A model generated the notes under the pieces. It was not told the DNA's origin, made no database searches, and saw nothing but the letters and a program-made list of their open reading frames with translations. Below are positions 46,267 to 54,234 of a DNA stretch of 64,000 bases, one piece after another. The position numbers and the translations under genes were made by a program. The stretch lies in contig NZ_CP059068.1 of the NCBI RefSeq assembly GCF_017798165.1, positions 248,001-312,000 of the forward strand. The letters are read 5' to 3'. Each line of letters opens with the position of its first letter. Position 1 is the stretch's first letter. Source of the stretch: Rhodoferax sp. AJA081-3 (GTDB lineage Bacteria; Pseudomonadota; Gammaproteobacteria; Burkholderiales; Burkholderiaceae_C).

Positions 46267-49200
46267 CAACCGCGCACGACGATTCCGCGTCCCCCCCGCT
46301 AGAAGCCTGGGCGGCAGAGCGTTCTGCTCCGTGTCCCCCGCCCGCTTTGCGGGCTCCTCCTTTACCTGCGCAGAACGCTCTGCCGCCCAGGCTTCTAGCT
46401 GCTTTCGAGCACAACGGAGCAACCGTCGAGCGCGCCCGCTTTTACGCCATTGCCTGCGACCCTCGCCGCAGCGTTGCTGTAGAGGCCTGCGCCGGTGCGG
46501 GTAAGACTTGGATGCTGGTGTCCCGTATCGTGCGGGCCCTGCTGGAAGGCAGTGCGCCGCATGAAATATTAGCGATCACCTTCACCAAAAAGGCCGCCGG
46601 GGAAATGCGCCAGCGCCTGCAGGAATGGCTGCTGCACTTCTCCCACCAGAGTGACACCGAACTGCGCCAGGAGCTGATCCACCGCGGCCTGACCCAGGAA
46701 CCCACACCCGCACAACTGCAAACCCTGCGCGGCTTGCATGAAACCTTGCTGATGGCCGGCCGCCCTGTGCAGATCCGCACCTTCCACAGCTGGTTTGCCG
46801 CTTTGTTGCGCAGTGCGCCGCTGCAGGCCCTGGCCGACCTGGGCCTACCCACCCAATACGAATTGCTGGAAAACGACGCCAAGGCCGTGGCCCTGGTCTG
46901 GCCGCGTTTTCAGTCGGGTGTGGCGGCTGAACCCGACGCACGCCAGGACTACCTGGACGCCGTCGCCACCCACGGCCGCCACCAGACCCACAAGGCGCTG
47001 GAGGAGGCGCTGAACAAACGGGTGGAATTTGCACTGGCGGATGAACAGGGCATCGTGGATGCCTCGGTGTTGCACTTTGCGCAGCAATTCCCCGCCTTTA
47101 CCGATGTGCCAACCCCCGCGGCCTTGTTGCGCAGTGCACGGGTCCGCGGGCTACTGCTGGACGCGGCACGGCTGCTGGGCGCATCCACGCTCAAGACCTG
47201 CCTGGAGGCCGCCACCGCACTGGAGCAGGCCGTCAGCGCAGACGACCTGGCCGCTGTTCAGGACGCACTGCTGACGCAAAAGGGTACGCCCCGCAAGCTC
47301 AGCGACAAGCTGACTGGCATAGAAACCGTGCGCCAAGCGCAGGACTGCCTGATAGAGATCGCGCAGGCCCAGGCCCAACACGCGGCCTGGCTGCACCAGC
47401 AGCGCATGGCGCGGCTGACGCGCCTGCTGGTGGTCGAATACGCCCAGCTAAAGCGTGAGCGTGGCTGGATCGACATGGGTGACCTGGAGCGCTCTGCGTT
47501 GGCCTTGATGTCGGACGAAGTGCTCAGCGGCTGGGTGCAAGAGCGGCTGGATGCGCGTGTGCGCCATCTGTTGATCGACGAATTCCAGGACACCAACCCG
47601 CTGCAATGGCAAGCCCTGAGCGCCTGGTTGTCCAGCTACGCCGGTGCCGGTAACGCGCCCAGCGTGTTCCTGGTGGGTGACCCCAAACAAAGCATCTACC
47701 GCTTCCGCCGCGCCGAGCCCCAGGTGTTCAAGGCCGCGCAGCGCTTTGTGGCCGATGGTCTGGGCGGCGATTTGCTGAGTTGCGACCACACACGGCGCAA
47801 TGCGCCCGCCATCATCGGCCTGGTGAACGACGTGATGGCACAGGCCCAGGAAGCGCGCGAGTTTGAAGGCTTTCGGGCCCACAGCACCGAGTCCCAGGCG
47901 GCTGGCGCCATCTTCAAGCTGCCGCGCCTGGGGCGAGAAGCGGCTGACGAAGCAGCCGCCAGCGCCACAGTGGGCGAGTGCGCGAATGCCGAATCGATGG
48001 ACGCAGCGCCCGCTGAAGAAGGCCTTGCCGCCCACTGGCGCGATTCCCTGACCACGCCCCGCCTGGTCGCCGAAGAAACCCGCAAAACGCTGGGATGCCG
48101 CCAGGCCGCCCGCTGGCTGGCGCAGCAGTTGCAAACGGGAGCGCTAAAGCCCCAGGACATCATGGTGCTGGCCCGCAAACGCGAGCGCCTGAGCTTGATG
48201 CAGGCCGAACTCTCCAAATTGCGCATCCCCGCCCAGCAGCCCGAGAAGAGTGAGCTGGCCGATATGCCTGAGGTGCAGGACCTGATAGGCCTGCTGGACG
48301 CCCTGGTGTCGCCCGCGCACGACCTGTCTCTGGCCCGGGCCCTGAAGTCGCCGTTGTTCAGCGTGACGGACGACGACCTGGTGCAACTGGTGCTGCGCCA
48401 GCGCGCCTTCCTGGCCGCGGGCAAACTGGCGGCGCAGGCCTCACTGTTTGACGAGGTGGATGCGTCGGCAGAGGCGGCCACCAAACCACTGGCCAAGCTG
48501 TCGTGGTTCCAGGTGTTACAACAAACCACCGATCTACCACCCACGCTGACCCCTATCGGCGCCACGTTGGCGCTGTGGAAAAGCTGGGTCGATACCTTGC
48601 CCCCGCACGACGCCCTCAGCGCCATCTACCACCACGGGGATGTGCTGGCCCGGTTTGCCTCTGCCACACCCGCCAACCAGCGTGATGCGGTGCTGGCCAA
48701 TCTGCGTGCGTTGTTGTCCGCTGCCCTGCAGGTGGACGGCGGGCGCTACGTCACCGCCTATGCGCTGGTGCGGGCCCTGCGTGCGGGTGGCAACCCCGCG
48801 CCGGTTCGCGCCGATGCCCAGGCGGTACGTCTGCTGACCGTGCACGGCGCCAAGGGTTTGGAGGCGCCGCTGGTGTTGTTGCTGGACACCGATGGAGAGG
48901 CCTTGAAGGCCCAGACCATGGGTGTGCTGGTGGACTGGCCAGGCGAGGCCGCCTACCCACAGCGTTTTGTCTACCTGGCCAGTGAATCCAAACCACCGTC
49001 CTGCGTGGCCGATGTGCTGGCCATTGAACAAGCTGCGCGCAAACGCGAAGAGCTGAATGCCCTGTACGTGGCGCTGACGCGCACCCAGCACACGCTGGTG
49101 GTGTCCAGCCTGCAGCCACACATTCCCAATGCGGGCAGTTGGTGGCAACGGCTGGAGGCCCATGCGGCCGAAGCGCCCTGGCAAGCGGTGGACAACGCCG

Positions 49201-49841
49201 CCACCACCAGCGTAGAGGGCGTTGTGGAGGCTCTTTTCAGCCTGCCTGTTTTGCCAAATATGCCTCTGGCCCCCGTCGAATATAGCTATGCCGCTACCAA
49301 TTCAATAGTAGATGCCGAAACCGGGGATGCTGCCGACAGCCTGGACAGCCGCATAGGCCAGGCCATGCACCGCCTGCTGGAGCGCTACGTGCCTGCGCCA
49401 TCCGGCGCCAGCAGGGCCCCGGCTTGGCCCGATGCGCTGCACAGTAGTGTGGCGCAGGAGTTTGACCTGGACGCCGCCCAGCTCGCCACCGCCCAGGGCA
49501 TGGCCGTTCGTATCCTGCAGGGCGAGGGCGCCTGGGCCTGGGATGCAACGCAATTGAACTGGCAAGGCAACGAGGTGGGCCTGGTGTACCAAGGCCGCCT
49601 GTTGCGCCTGGACCGGCTGGTGCAGCGCCGGACGGATGGACGGAGCGGGGCGGGTGGAGCCGATGACGGACAATGGTGGGTGCTGGACTACAAATCCAAC
49701 GCCCAACCGCACATGCAACCCGCGTTGTGTGCCCAGCTCCTGGAATACCAGGCTGCGGTTGCCAAGGCATACGCCGGACACACGGTCCGCGCCGCTTTTT
49801 TGACTGCCTTTGGCACTTTGATTGAACTACCCACCCCATGA
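46263..49841 (+). CDS. addA: AddA-like UvrD-family helicase-nuclease
   Basis: A 1192-residue SF1A helicase with a C-terminal nuclease. Walker A CAGAGKTWM lies near residue 78, Walker B and the Q region DEFQDTNPLQ near 439, GDPKQSIYRFRRAEP near 472, and TVHGAKGLEAP near 860. The nuclease motif VLDYKSNAQ is near 1141. The start ATG overlaps the AddB stop. The first 45 codons contain a palindromic element (46298-46399) that adds a non-native peptide (LEAWAAERSA) before the helicase fold. A family A repeat encodes part of the linker at about 997-1017. The stop overlaps the next gene. Confidence 0.9.
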   Translation: MTTAHDDSASPPLEAWAAERSAPCPPPALRAPPLPAQNALPPRLLAAFEHNGATVERARFYAIACDPRRSVAVEACAGAGKTWMLVSRIVRALLEGSAPHEILAITFTKKAAGEMRQRLQEWLLHFSHQSDTELRQELIHRGLTQEPTPAQLQTLRGLHETLLMAGRPVQIRTFHSWFAALLRSAPLQALADLGLPTQYELLENDAKAVALVWPRFQSGVAAEPDARQDYLDAVATHGRHQTHKALEEALNKRVEFALADEQGIVDASVLHFAQQFPAFTDVPTPAALLRSARVRGLLLDAARLLGASTLKTCLEAATALEQAVSADDLAAVQDALLTQKGTPRKLSDKLTGIETVRQAQDCLIEIAQAQAQHAAWLHQQRMARLTRLLVVEYAQLKRERGWIDMGDLERSALALMSDEVLSGWVQERLDARVRHLLIDEFQDTNPLQWQALSAWLSSYAGAGNAPSVFLVGDPKQSIYRFRRAEPQVFKAAQRFVADGLGGDLLSCDHTRRNAPAIIGLVNDVMAQAQEAREFEGFRAHSTESQAAGAIFKLPRLGREAADEAAASATVGECANAESMDAAPAEEGLAAHWRDSLTTPRLVAEETRKTLGCRQAARWLAQQLQTGALKPQDIMVLARKRERLSLMQAELSKLRIPAQQPEKSELADMPEVQDLIGLLDALVSPAHDLSLARALKSPLFSVTDDDLVQLVLRQRAFLAAGKLAAQASLFDEVDASAEAATKPLAKLSWFQVLQQTTDLPPTLTPIGATLALWKSWVDTLPPHDALSAIYHHGDVLARFASATPANQRDAVLANLRALLSAALQVDGGRYVTAYALVRALRAGGNPAPVRADAQAVRLLTVHGAKGLEAPLVLLLDTDGEALKAQTMGVLVDWPGEAAYPQRFVYLASESKPPSCVADVLAIEQAARKREELNALYVALTRTQHTLVVSSLQPHIPNAGSWWQRLEAHAAEAPWQAVDNAATTSVEGVVEALFSLPVLPNMPLAPVEYSYAATNSIVDAETGDAADSLDSRIGQAMHRLLERYVPAPSGASRAPAWPDALHSSVAQEFDLDAAQLATAQGMAVRILQGEGAWAWDATQLNWQGNEVGLVYQGRLLRLDRLVQRRTDGRSGAGGADDGQWWVLDYKSNAQPHMQPALCAQLLEYQAAVAKAYAGHTVRAAFLTAFGTLIELPTP
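46298..46399. repeat. palindromic element with 30-bp perfect arms at the 5' end of addA
   Basis: Bases 46298-46327 are the exact reverse complement of 46370-46399, around a 42-bp loop that itself holds a small hairpin (CCCGCTTTGCGGG). Both arms encode LEAWAAERSA in one of their strands. The element lies in frame in the AddA coding region directly after its start, so the mRNA can fold into a very stable stem 35 bases from the start codon. Confidence 0.9.
49254..49312 (+). repeat. family A dispersed repeat, copy 6, inside addA
   Basis: Reads CTCTGGCCCCCGTCGAATAT, then GCCGCTACCAATTCAATAGTA. It is in frame, giving LAPVEYSYAATNSIVD in the linker between the helicase and nuclease domains of AddA. 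Confidence 0.82.
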
Positions 49842-51118
49842 ATGCTGATACCCCTTCGTCGTCGTCACCATCGTCCCTGCCCGTTGTGGTGATCGGGGGC
49901 GGCCCCGCCGGCCTGATGGCCGCCCAGGTGATCAGTGATGCCGGCCTGCCCGTGCACCTGTATGACGCCATGCCGTCCATTGGCCGCAAGTTTTTACTGG
50001 CTGGCAAGGGTGGACTGAACCTGACCCACTCCGAAGGCGCCGACACCTTTGCCGGCCGTTACGGCGCGCGGCGCGAAACCATTGCCGGCCTGTTGCAGGA
50101 CATGGACGCCACGGCCGTATGTGCCTGGGCCCAAGGCTTGGGTATAGAGACCTTTGTGGGCTCTTCCGGGCGCGTATTCCCCAAGGACATGAAGGCCGCG
50201 CCGCTGTTGCGCGCCTGGTTGCAGCGCCTGCGCAACCCTAACTCTGGCGTTGGTGTGCAGTTCCACATGCGCCACCGCTGGACCGGCTGGTCGCAGGACA
50301 CCGGCACTCTGCAGTTCGATACTCCACAAGGCCCGGTACAGGTGCAAGCCGCTGCCGTGGTGCTGGCGCTGGGCGGCGGTAGCTGGGCCCGCCTGGGCTC
50401 CAACGGCGCCTGGGTGCCGCTGCTTGCCGCGCGCGGCGTGGCCGTAGCGCCCCTGTTGCCCGCCAACTGCGGTTTTGACGTGAAAGGCGGCTGGAGCGAA
50501 CACTTCTCCAGCCGTTTTGCCGGCCAGGCCTTCAAGACGGTGAAGATTGCGGTCAAGACCTCGCAAGGCGTTGAGTTTGTCCGCAAGGGTGAATTTGTGG
50601 CCACCACCACCGGTGTGGAGGGTAGCCTGGTCTATGCCGCATCCAGCCTGTTGCGTGACGACATCATCCGCACCGGCAGCGCCACCTTCCACCTGGACCT
50701 GCTGCCCGACATGAGCCCCGAGAAGGTGCTGGCCGACGTGCGCCACCCGCGCGGGACCCGGTCGCTCTCCAGCCACCTGAAAAGCCGCTTGAACATCGAC
50801 GGCATCAAGGCCGCCATCCTGTACGAACTGGTATCCAAAGAAGCCATGGCCGACCCTGCGCAGTTGGCCGCAGCCATCAAGGCCGTGCCCATCACGCTGA
50901 CGGCCACCCGGCCCATCGACGAAGCCATCAGCACCGCCGGCGGTGTGTTGTTTGAGGCGCTGACGCCGGGCCTGATGCTGGAGTCGGTACCCGGTGTGTT
51001 TTGCGCCGGTGAAATGCTGGACTGGGAAGCCCCAACCGGCGGCTACCTGCTGCAAGCCTGTTTTGCCAGTGGCAAACGTGCAGGGCAGGGTGTGGCGGAG
51101 TACTTGCAAGCGAAATAG
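49838..51118 (+). CDS. TIGR03862-family flavoprotein (HI0933-like)
   Basis: A 426-residue FAD-binding protein. The dinucleotide-binding GGGPAGLMAAQVISDAG lies at residues about 20-36, followed by MPSIGRKFLLAGKGGLNLTHSE, a family signature. The C-terminal part has STAGGVLFEAL and FCAGEMLDWEAPTGGYLLQ, which contact FAD. The biological reaction of this family is not established as far as I know. It overlaps the AddA stop by ATGA, so it is co-transcribed with the repair genes. Confidence 0.9.
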   Translation: MNADTPSSSSPSSLPVVVIGGGPAGLMAAQVISDAGLPVHLYDAMPSIGRKFLLAGKGGLNLTHSEGADTFAGRYGARRETIAGLLQDMDATAVCAWAQGLGIETFVGSSGRVFPKDMKAAPLLRAWLQRLRNPNSGVGVQFHMRHRWTGWSQDTGTLQFDTPQGPVQVQAAAVVLALGGGSWARLGSNGAWVPLLAARGVAVAPLLPANCGFDVKGGWSEHFSSRFAGQAFKTVKIAVKTSQGVEFVRKGEFVATTTGVEGSLVYAASSLLRDDIIRTGSATFHLDLLPDMSPEKVLADVRHPRGTRSLSSHLKSRLNIDGIKAAILYELVSKEAMADPAQLAAAIKAVPITLTATRPIDEAISTAGGVLFEALTPGLMLESVPGVFCAGEMLDWEAPTGGYLLQACFASGKRAGQGVAEYLQAK

Positions 51119-51172
51119 GGCTGTAGCCCCCGCAAATGCTGGTTGGTGTGCTACAACTACAGTAGCAAACAA
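51117..51172 (+). repeat. family A dispersed repeat, copy 7, intergenic
   Basis: Reads GGGCTGTAGCCCCCGCAAAT, then GTGCTACAACTACAGTAGCA. It starts at the stop codon of the TIGR03862 gene and lies downstream of the SRP RNA on its 3' side. Confidence 0.82.
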
Positions 51173-51188
51173 CTAAAGAAATGAGGTT

Positions 51189-51282
51189 GACGAGCCTTGA
51201 CCCCAGCACTAGCTCCACAGTTAGGGCTGCTTGGTTCCCCACCTGACCCGGTTGGCCGCTTCACCATGTGGGAAGGCCCGTC
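51189..51282 (-). ncRNA. ffs: 4.5S signal recognition particle RNA
   Basis: Read on the minus strand, the sequence contains the conserved SRP domain IV: GGTCAGGTGGGGAACCAAGC followed by AGCCCTAAC. That matches the bacterial GGUCAGG-GGAA-AGCAGCC signature that binds Ffh. The ends pair over ten bases: GACGGGCCTT at 51273-51282 with AAGGCTCGTC at 51189-51198. The length of about 94 bases is normal for small proteobacterial SRP RNA. Exact ends are inferred from the terminal helix. It lies between the flavoprotein gene and a diguanylate cyclase gene. Confidence 0.9.
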
Positions 51283-51313
51283 AGCCGCAATTGTAGCCCG
51301 ACAAGCAGCACCC

Positions 51314-53053
51314 CTATAGCGGCGTCGGCGATGTGGGTTGTGTTTTGCCGTTGGAGAAGCGGAAACCATTGCGCCCGGCGTCCTTGGCCTCGTACATGGC
51401 GCGGTCGGCGCGTGCCATCAGTTCGCTTGCGGTGCGGCCGTCGTCCGGGTACAGGCTGATGCCGATGCTGAATCCCACCTGCAATTCCGTGCCGCGGTGA
51501 AGAATCGGGGAGCGCACGCTCTCCAGCAGTTTTTCGGCAATCAGAATCACGTCTTCACGGTTGGCGGTATTGTCCAGCAGCACCACAAACTCGTCGCCAC
51601 CCAGGCGGGCGATGGCATCGGCCTTGCGGGTGGTGGCCACCAGCCGCAGGGCCACGATCTTCAGCACGGCGTCCCCTCCTTGGTGGCCAAAGCGGTCGTT
51701 GATGCTCTTGAAGTTGTCCACGTCGATGAAAAACAGCGCAAAGTGCTCGCCGCTGCGCTGGGCGCGCGACAGGGCGTGTTCCAGTCGCTCCTGGAATGCC
51801 CGCCGGTTGGGCAGGCCCGTCAACACGTCATGGCGGGCCATGTGTTCGAGTTCTTCACGGCTTTGCTGCAGGGCCTCCAGCTGCTGGTGGATTTCGTCCT
51901 GCATTTGTTTGAAGCTGCGCGCCAACACACCAATCTCGTCCTGGCGTTCTACGGCTGGCACGGCGGCCAGGCTGTGGTCTAGCGCAAAGTTTTGCACGGC
52001 AACACTCATGGAGTTGATGGGCTGGGTAACGGCCCGCGCCACCAGGGTTGCGATGAAGATGCCCAGCAGGCACAGGGCCAGCACCAGCTGCAGCACCACC
52101 GCGCCCAACTTGTTGGCCTGTGCCAGTACATGGGATAGTGGTTGCGCCAGGCCCAACACAAATTTGTCTTCGTCGCCGGGGACCTGTGCGGTACGGCTGA
52201 CAAAGGCGGCCACCACCGGTGCCTCGCTGTAGCGGCCGTCGTTGACCTCTACCAGCGCCTGCTGCGACCTGCCCGAGACCAGGTCACGTGTGGCCGCAAA
52301 CTCGTCTTGCACCAGCACACGGCGCCCCCTGTCAAAGCCAAAGGTTTGGCTGGCGTCGGGGTGGATCAGGTAGTCGCCCTTGCCATTGGCCAGGAACAGC
52401 TGGAAGTCTTTGGGCAGGTCCGCTGCCAGCGTGGCAAACACATTGTTCAGGTCCACATTGATCACCACCGCGCCCACAGCTTTACCGTCCGCGCCCGCAA
52501 CCGGCATGGCCAGGATGACCGAGGGCTGGTCCAGCCCGGCATGGGCGCCGCGCTCGTGGTTGATGACGATGCGCGACAGGTAGGTGGAGCCAGGGGGCAG
52601 CTTGAGCGCCCCCGATACGTAGGAGAAGTGGCCCTTCTCCTGCAGGTCATCACCCCGCACGCGGATGAGGCGGTCATCCGCACGGTCGATCCGCACCCGC
52701 TCCAGGCCGTTGTCACTGGCCGAGATCAGCCGGATCTGGAAATACGTCGGGTTGGCCTGCATGATGGATTCAAACAGCGCTGCCAGCGGGTCTTCCTGGC
52801 CAGACGCGGTTGAACGCAGGGCATTGAGGGCCATGGGGCTGCTGGTCAGCACCTGCAGGTTGCGGGATATTTCATCGCGGCTCAGCGTGACCCGGCGGGC
52901 CAGCACCAGTGTGGTGGTCAACAGCTCGTCTTTGGCCGATTGCACCAGCATGTTGCGGCTGGCCTGGTAGGCATAAAAGCCGGTCATGCCCGAGGCCAGG
53001 ATGCTGACCCCAGCCAGCAACAAGCCCAGCTTCAGCGCAATGCCGAATTTCAT
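51314..53053 (-). CDS. diguanylate cyclase with periplasmic Cache-type sensor and HAMP
   Basis: A 579-residue inner-membrane protein. Helix 1 lies at about 8-30. The periplasmic double-Cache-like domain spans about 35-320 and contains FQIRLISASDNGLERVRIDR and VGAVVINVDLNNVF. Helix 2 is near 325-345, HAMP near 346-400, then a short coiled coil and GGDEF (about 410-570) with LGGDEFVVLL near 484. An inhibitory RxxD-type site was not clear. It starts four bases inside the end of a PotD-like binding-protein gene, suggesting that the binding protein feeds a signal to this cyclase. Confidence 0.92.
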   Translation of the reverse strand: MKFGIALKLGLLLAGVSILASGMTGFYAYQASRNMLVQSAKDELLTTTLVLARRVTLSRDEISRNLQVLTSSPMALNALRSTASGQEDPLAALFESIMQANPTYFQIRLISASDNGLERVRIDRADDRLIRVRGDDLQEKGHFSYVSGALKLPPGSTYLSRIVINHERGAHAGLDQPSVILAMPVAGADGKAVGAVVINVDLNNVFATLAADLPKDFQLFLANGKGDYLIHPDASQTFGFDRGRRVLVQDEFAATRDLVSGRSQQALVEVNDGRYSEAPVVAAFVSRTAQVPGDEDKFVLGLAQPLSHVLAQANKLGAVVLQLVLALCLLGIFIATLVARAVTQPINSMSVAVQNFALDHSLAAVPAVERQDEIGVLARSFKQMQDEIHQQLEALQQSREELEHMARHDVLTGLPNRRAFQERLEHALSRAQRSGEHFALFFIDVDNFKSINDRFGHQGGDAVLKIVALRLVATTRKADAIARLGGDEFVVLLDNTANREDVILIAEKLLESVRSPILHRGTELQVGFSIGISLYPDDGRTASELMARADRAMYEAKDAGRNGFRFSNGKTQPTSPTPL

Positions 53054-54123
53054 GGCGCCAACACCTTGCTGGCGCGGTCTCCAGCGATGATGCGTTCCCA
53101 GAGTTTGGCTCTGCGGTCCACGTTTTCAACCGGCTCCAACCACAACAGCCGGTCCTGGGCCCGCAGGTAGGGGGATTCAGAGGTGGTATTGGCCAGGCCT
53201 TGGCGTGTCAGCAGGGCCTGCCCGGGCGCGGTTTCCAGCATGTAGTTGATCCAGGCTTCGGCCAGTTGGGTGTTTTTGGCGCCCCGGGTGATGGCCCAGC
53301 AGTCCAGCCAGGCCAGTGCACCTTCCTGGGGGACCACATAACCCACGTCAATGCCGGCCCGTTTGAGCAGTTGCACCTGCTGCGAGCCGTAGTTGGCAAA
53401 CATGATGGCGGTGTGGCCGTTTTTGAACATCTCGACCGACTCTTCGGGCTGGGTGTAAAAACCCTGGGCGTTGCGCCGCAGGTTGATCAGGTGGTCCACA
53501 ACAGCGGGCCACTCGGCATTGCCCAATTGGTAGGGGGTGGTGTCGCCCATGGCCTGGGCTGCCAACGAGAAATTGTGTGAACCCCCGTTGTACAGCAGCA
53601 CCTTGCCACGGTAGCGGGGCTCCCACAAGGCGCGTATGGAGGTGGGGGCGGGTTTGACCTGTTGTTTGTCAAAAATCAGGCCCATCTCGGCATAGGTGTA
53701 GGGTATGGCGTAGGCCTTGTCGCCATGCACCAGGCCGGCGATGCCCTTCAGGTCGCGAAAGCGGGGCAACTGCCGGGCCGTGTTGGGGATGTTGGCGGTG
53801 CGCACAGGAACCGCCAGACCACCCTTTATGTAACGCTGCAGCTCGGCCGTGTTGACGGCAAACACGTCGAAATCGTCTGCCTTGTTTTTGTTGAGCTTTT
53901 GCCACATCACGTCATCGGAGTCGATGGTGGTGACCTCTACCTTGCTGCCGGTTTGCTGCTCAAAGACTTTGACCAGGTCCGGGTCGGCATAACCGGGCCA
54001 GGTCAGCACCCGCAAGGTGTCCTGTGCCATGGCGACCTGGGCCACAGACAGTGCAAGCACCCATGCCACGGCCTGCTTCAGGCCGCAAAGCGTTTGCCTC
54101 CAGCTGAATGTGCGGATTGCCAT
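53050..54123 (-). CDS. PotD-like periplasmic binding protein, likely sensor partner of the adjacent diguanylate cyclase
   Basis: A 357-residue type II periplasmic binding protein. The signal peptide covers about residues 1-33 (ending AQVAMAQ). The mature start TLRVLTWPGYADPDLVKVFEQQTG and later AIPYTYAEMGLIFDK are typical of spermidine/putrescine-binding proteins. No permease or ATPase genes are nearby. Its stop overlaps the diguanylate cyclase start by ATGA. In Vibrio cholerae the PotD-like NspS signals to the GGDEF-EAL protein MbaA from the same operon, and this pair looks analogous. The ligand is unknown. Confidence 0.88.
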   Translation of the reverse strand: MAIRTFSWRQTLCGLKQAVAWVLALSVAQVAMAQDTLRVLTWPGYADPDLVKVFEQQTGSKVEVTTIDSDDVMWQKLNKNKADDFDVFAVNTAELQRYIKGGLAVPVRTANIPNTARQLPRFRDLKGIAGLVHGDKAYAIPYTYAEMGLIFDKQQVKPAPTSIRALWEPRYRGKVLLYNGGSHNFSLAAQAMGDTTPYQLGNAEWPAVVDHLINLRRNAQGFYTQPEESVEMFKNGHTAIMFANYGSQQVQLLKRAGIDVGYVVPQEGALAWLDCWAITRGAKNTQLAEAWINYMLETAPGQALLTRQGLANTTSESPYLRAQDRLLWLEPVENVDRRAKLWERIIAGDRASKVLAP

Positions 54124-54234
54124 GGGTCAATTGCAGCAAGGAATGTATAGACAGTCAGTCTAGCGCAGCCGGGGCCTTCTGGACATGGCATATGGCAAAG
54201 AAAAGTGGCCCAGGCCGCCCTTTAGAATCGGCGC

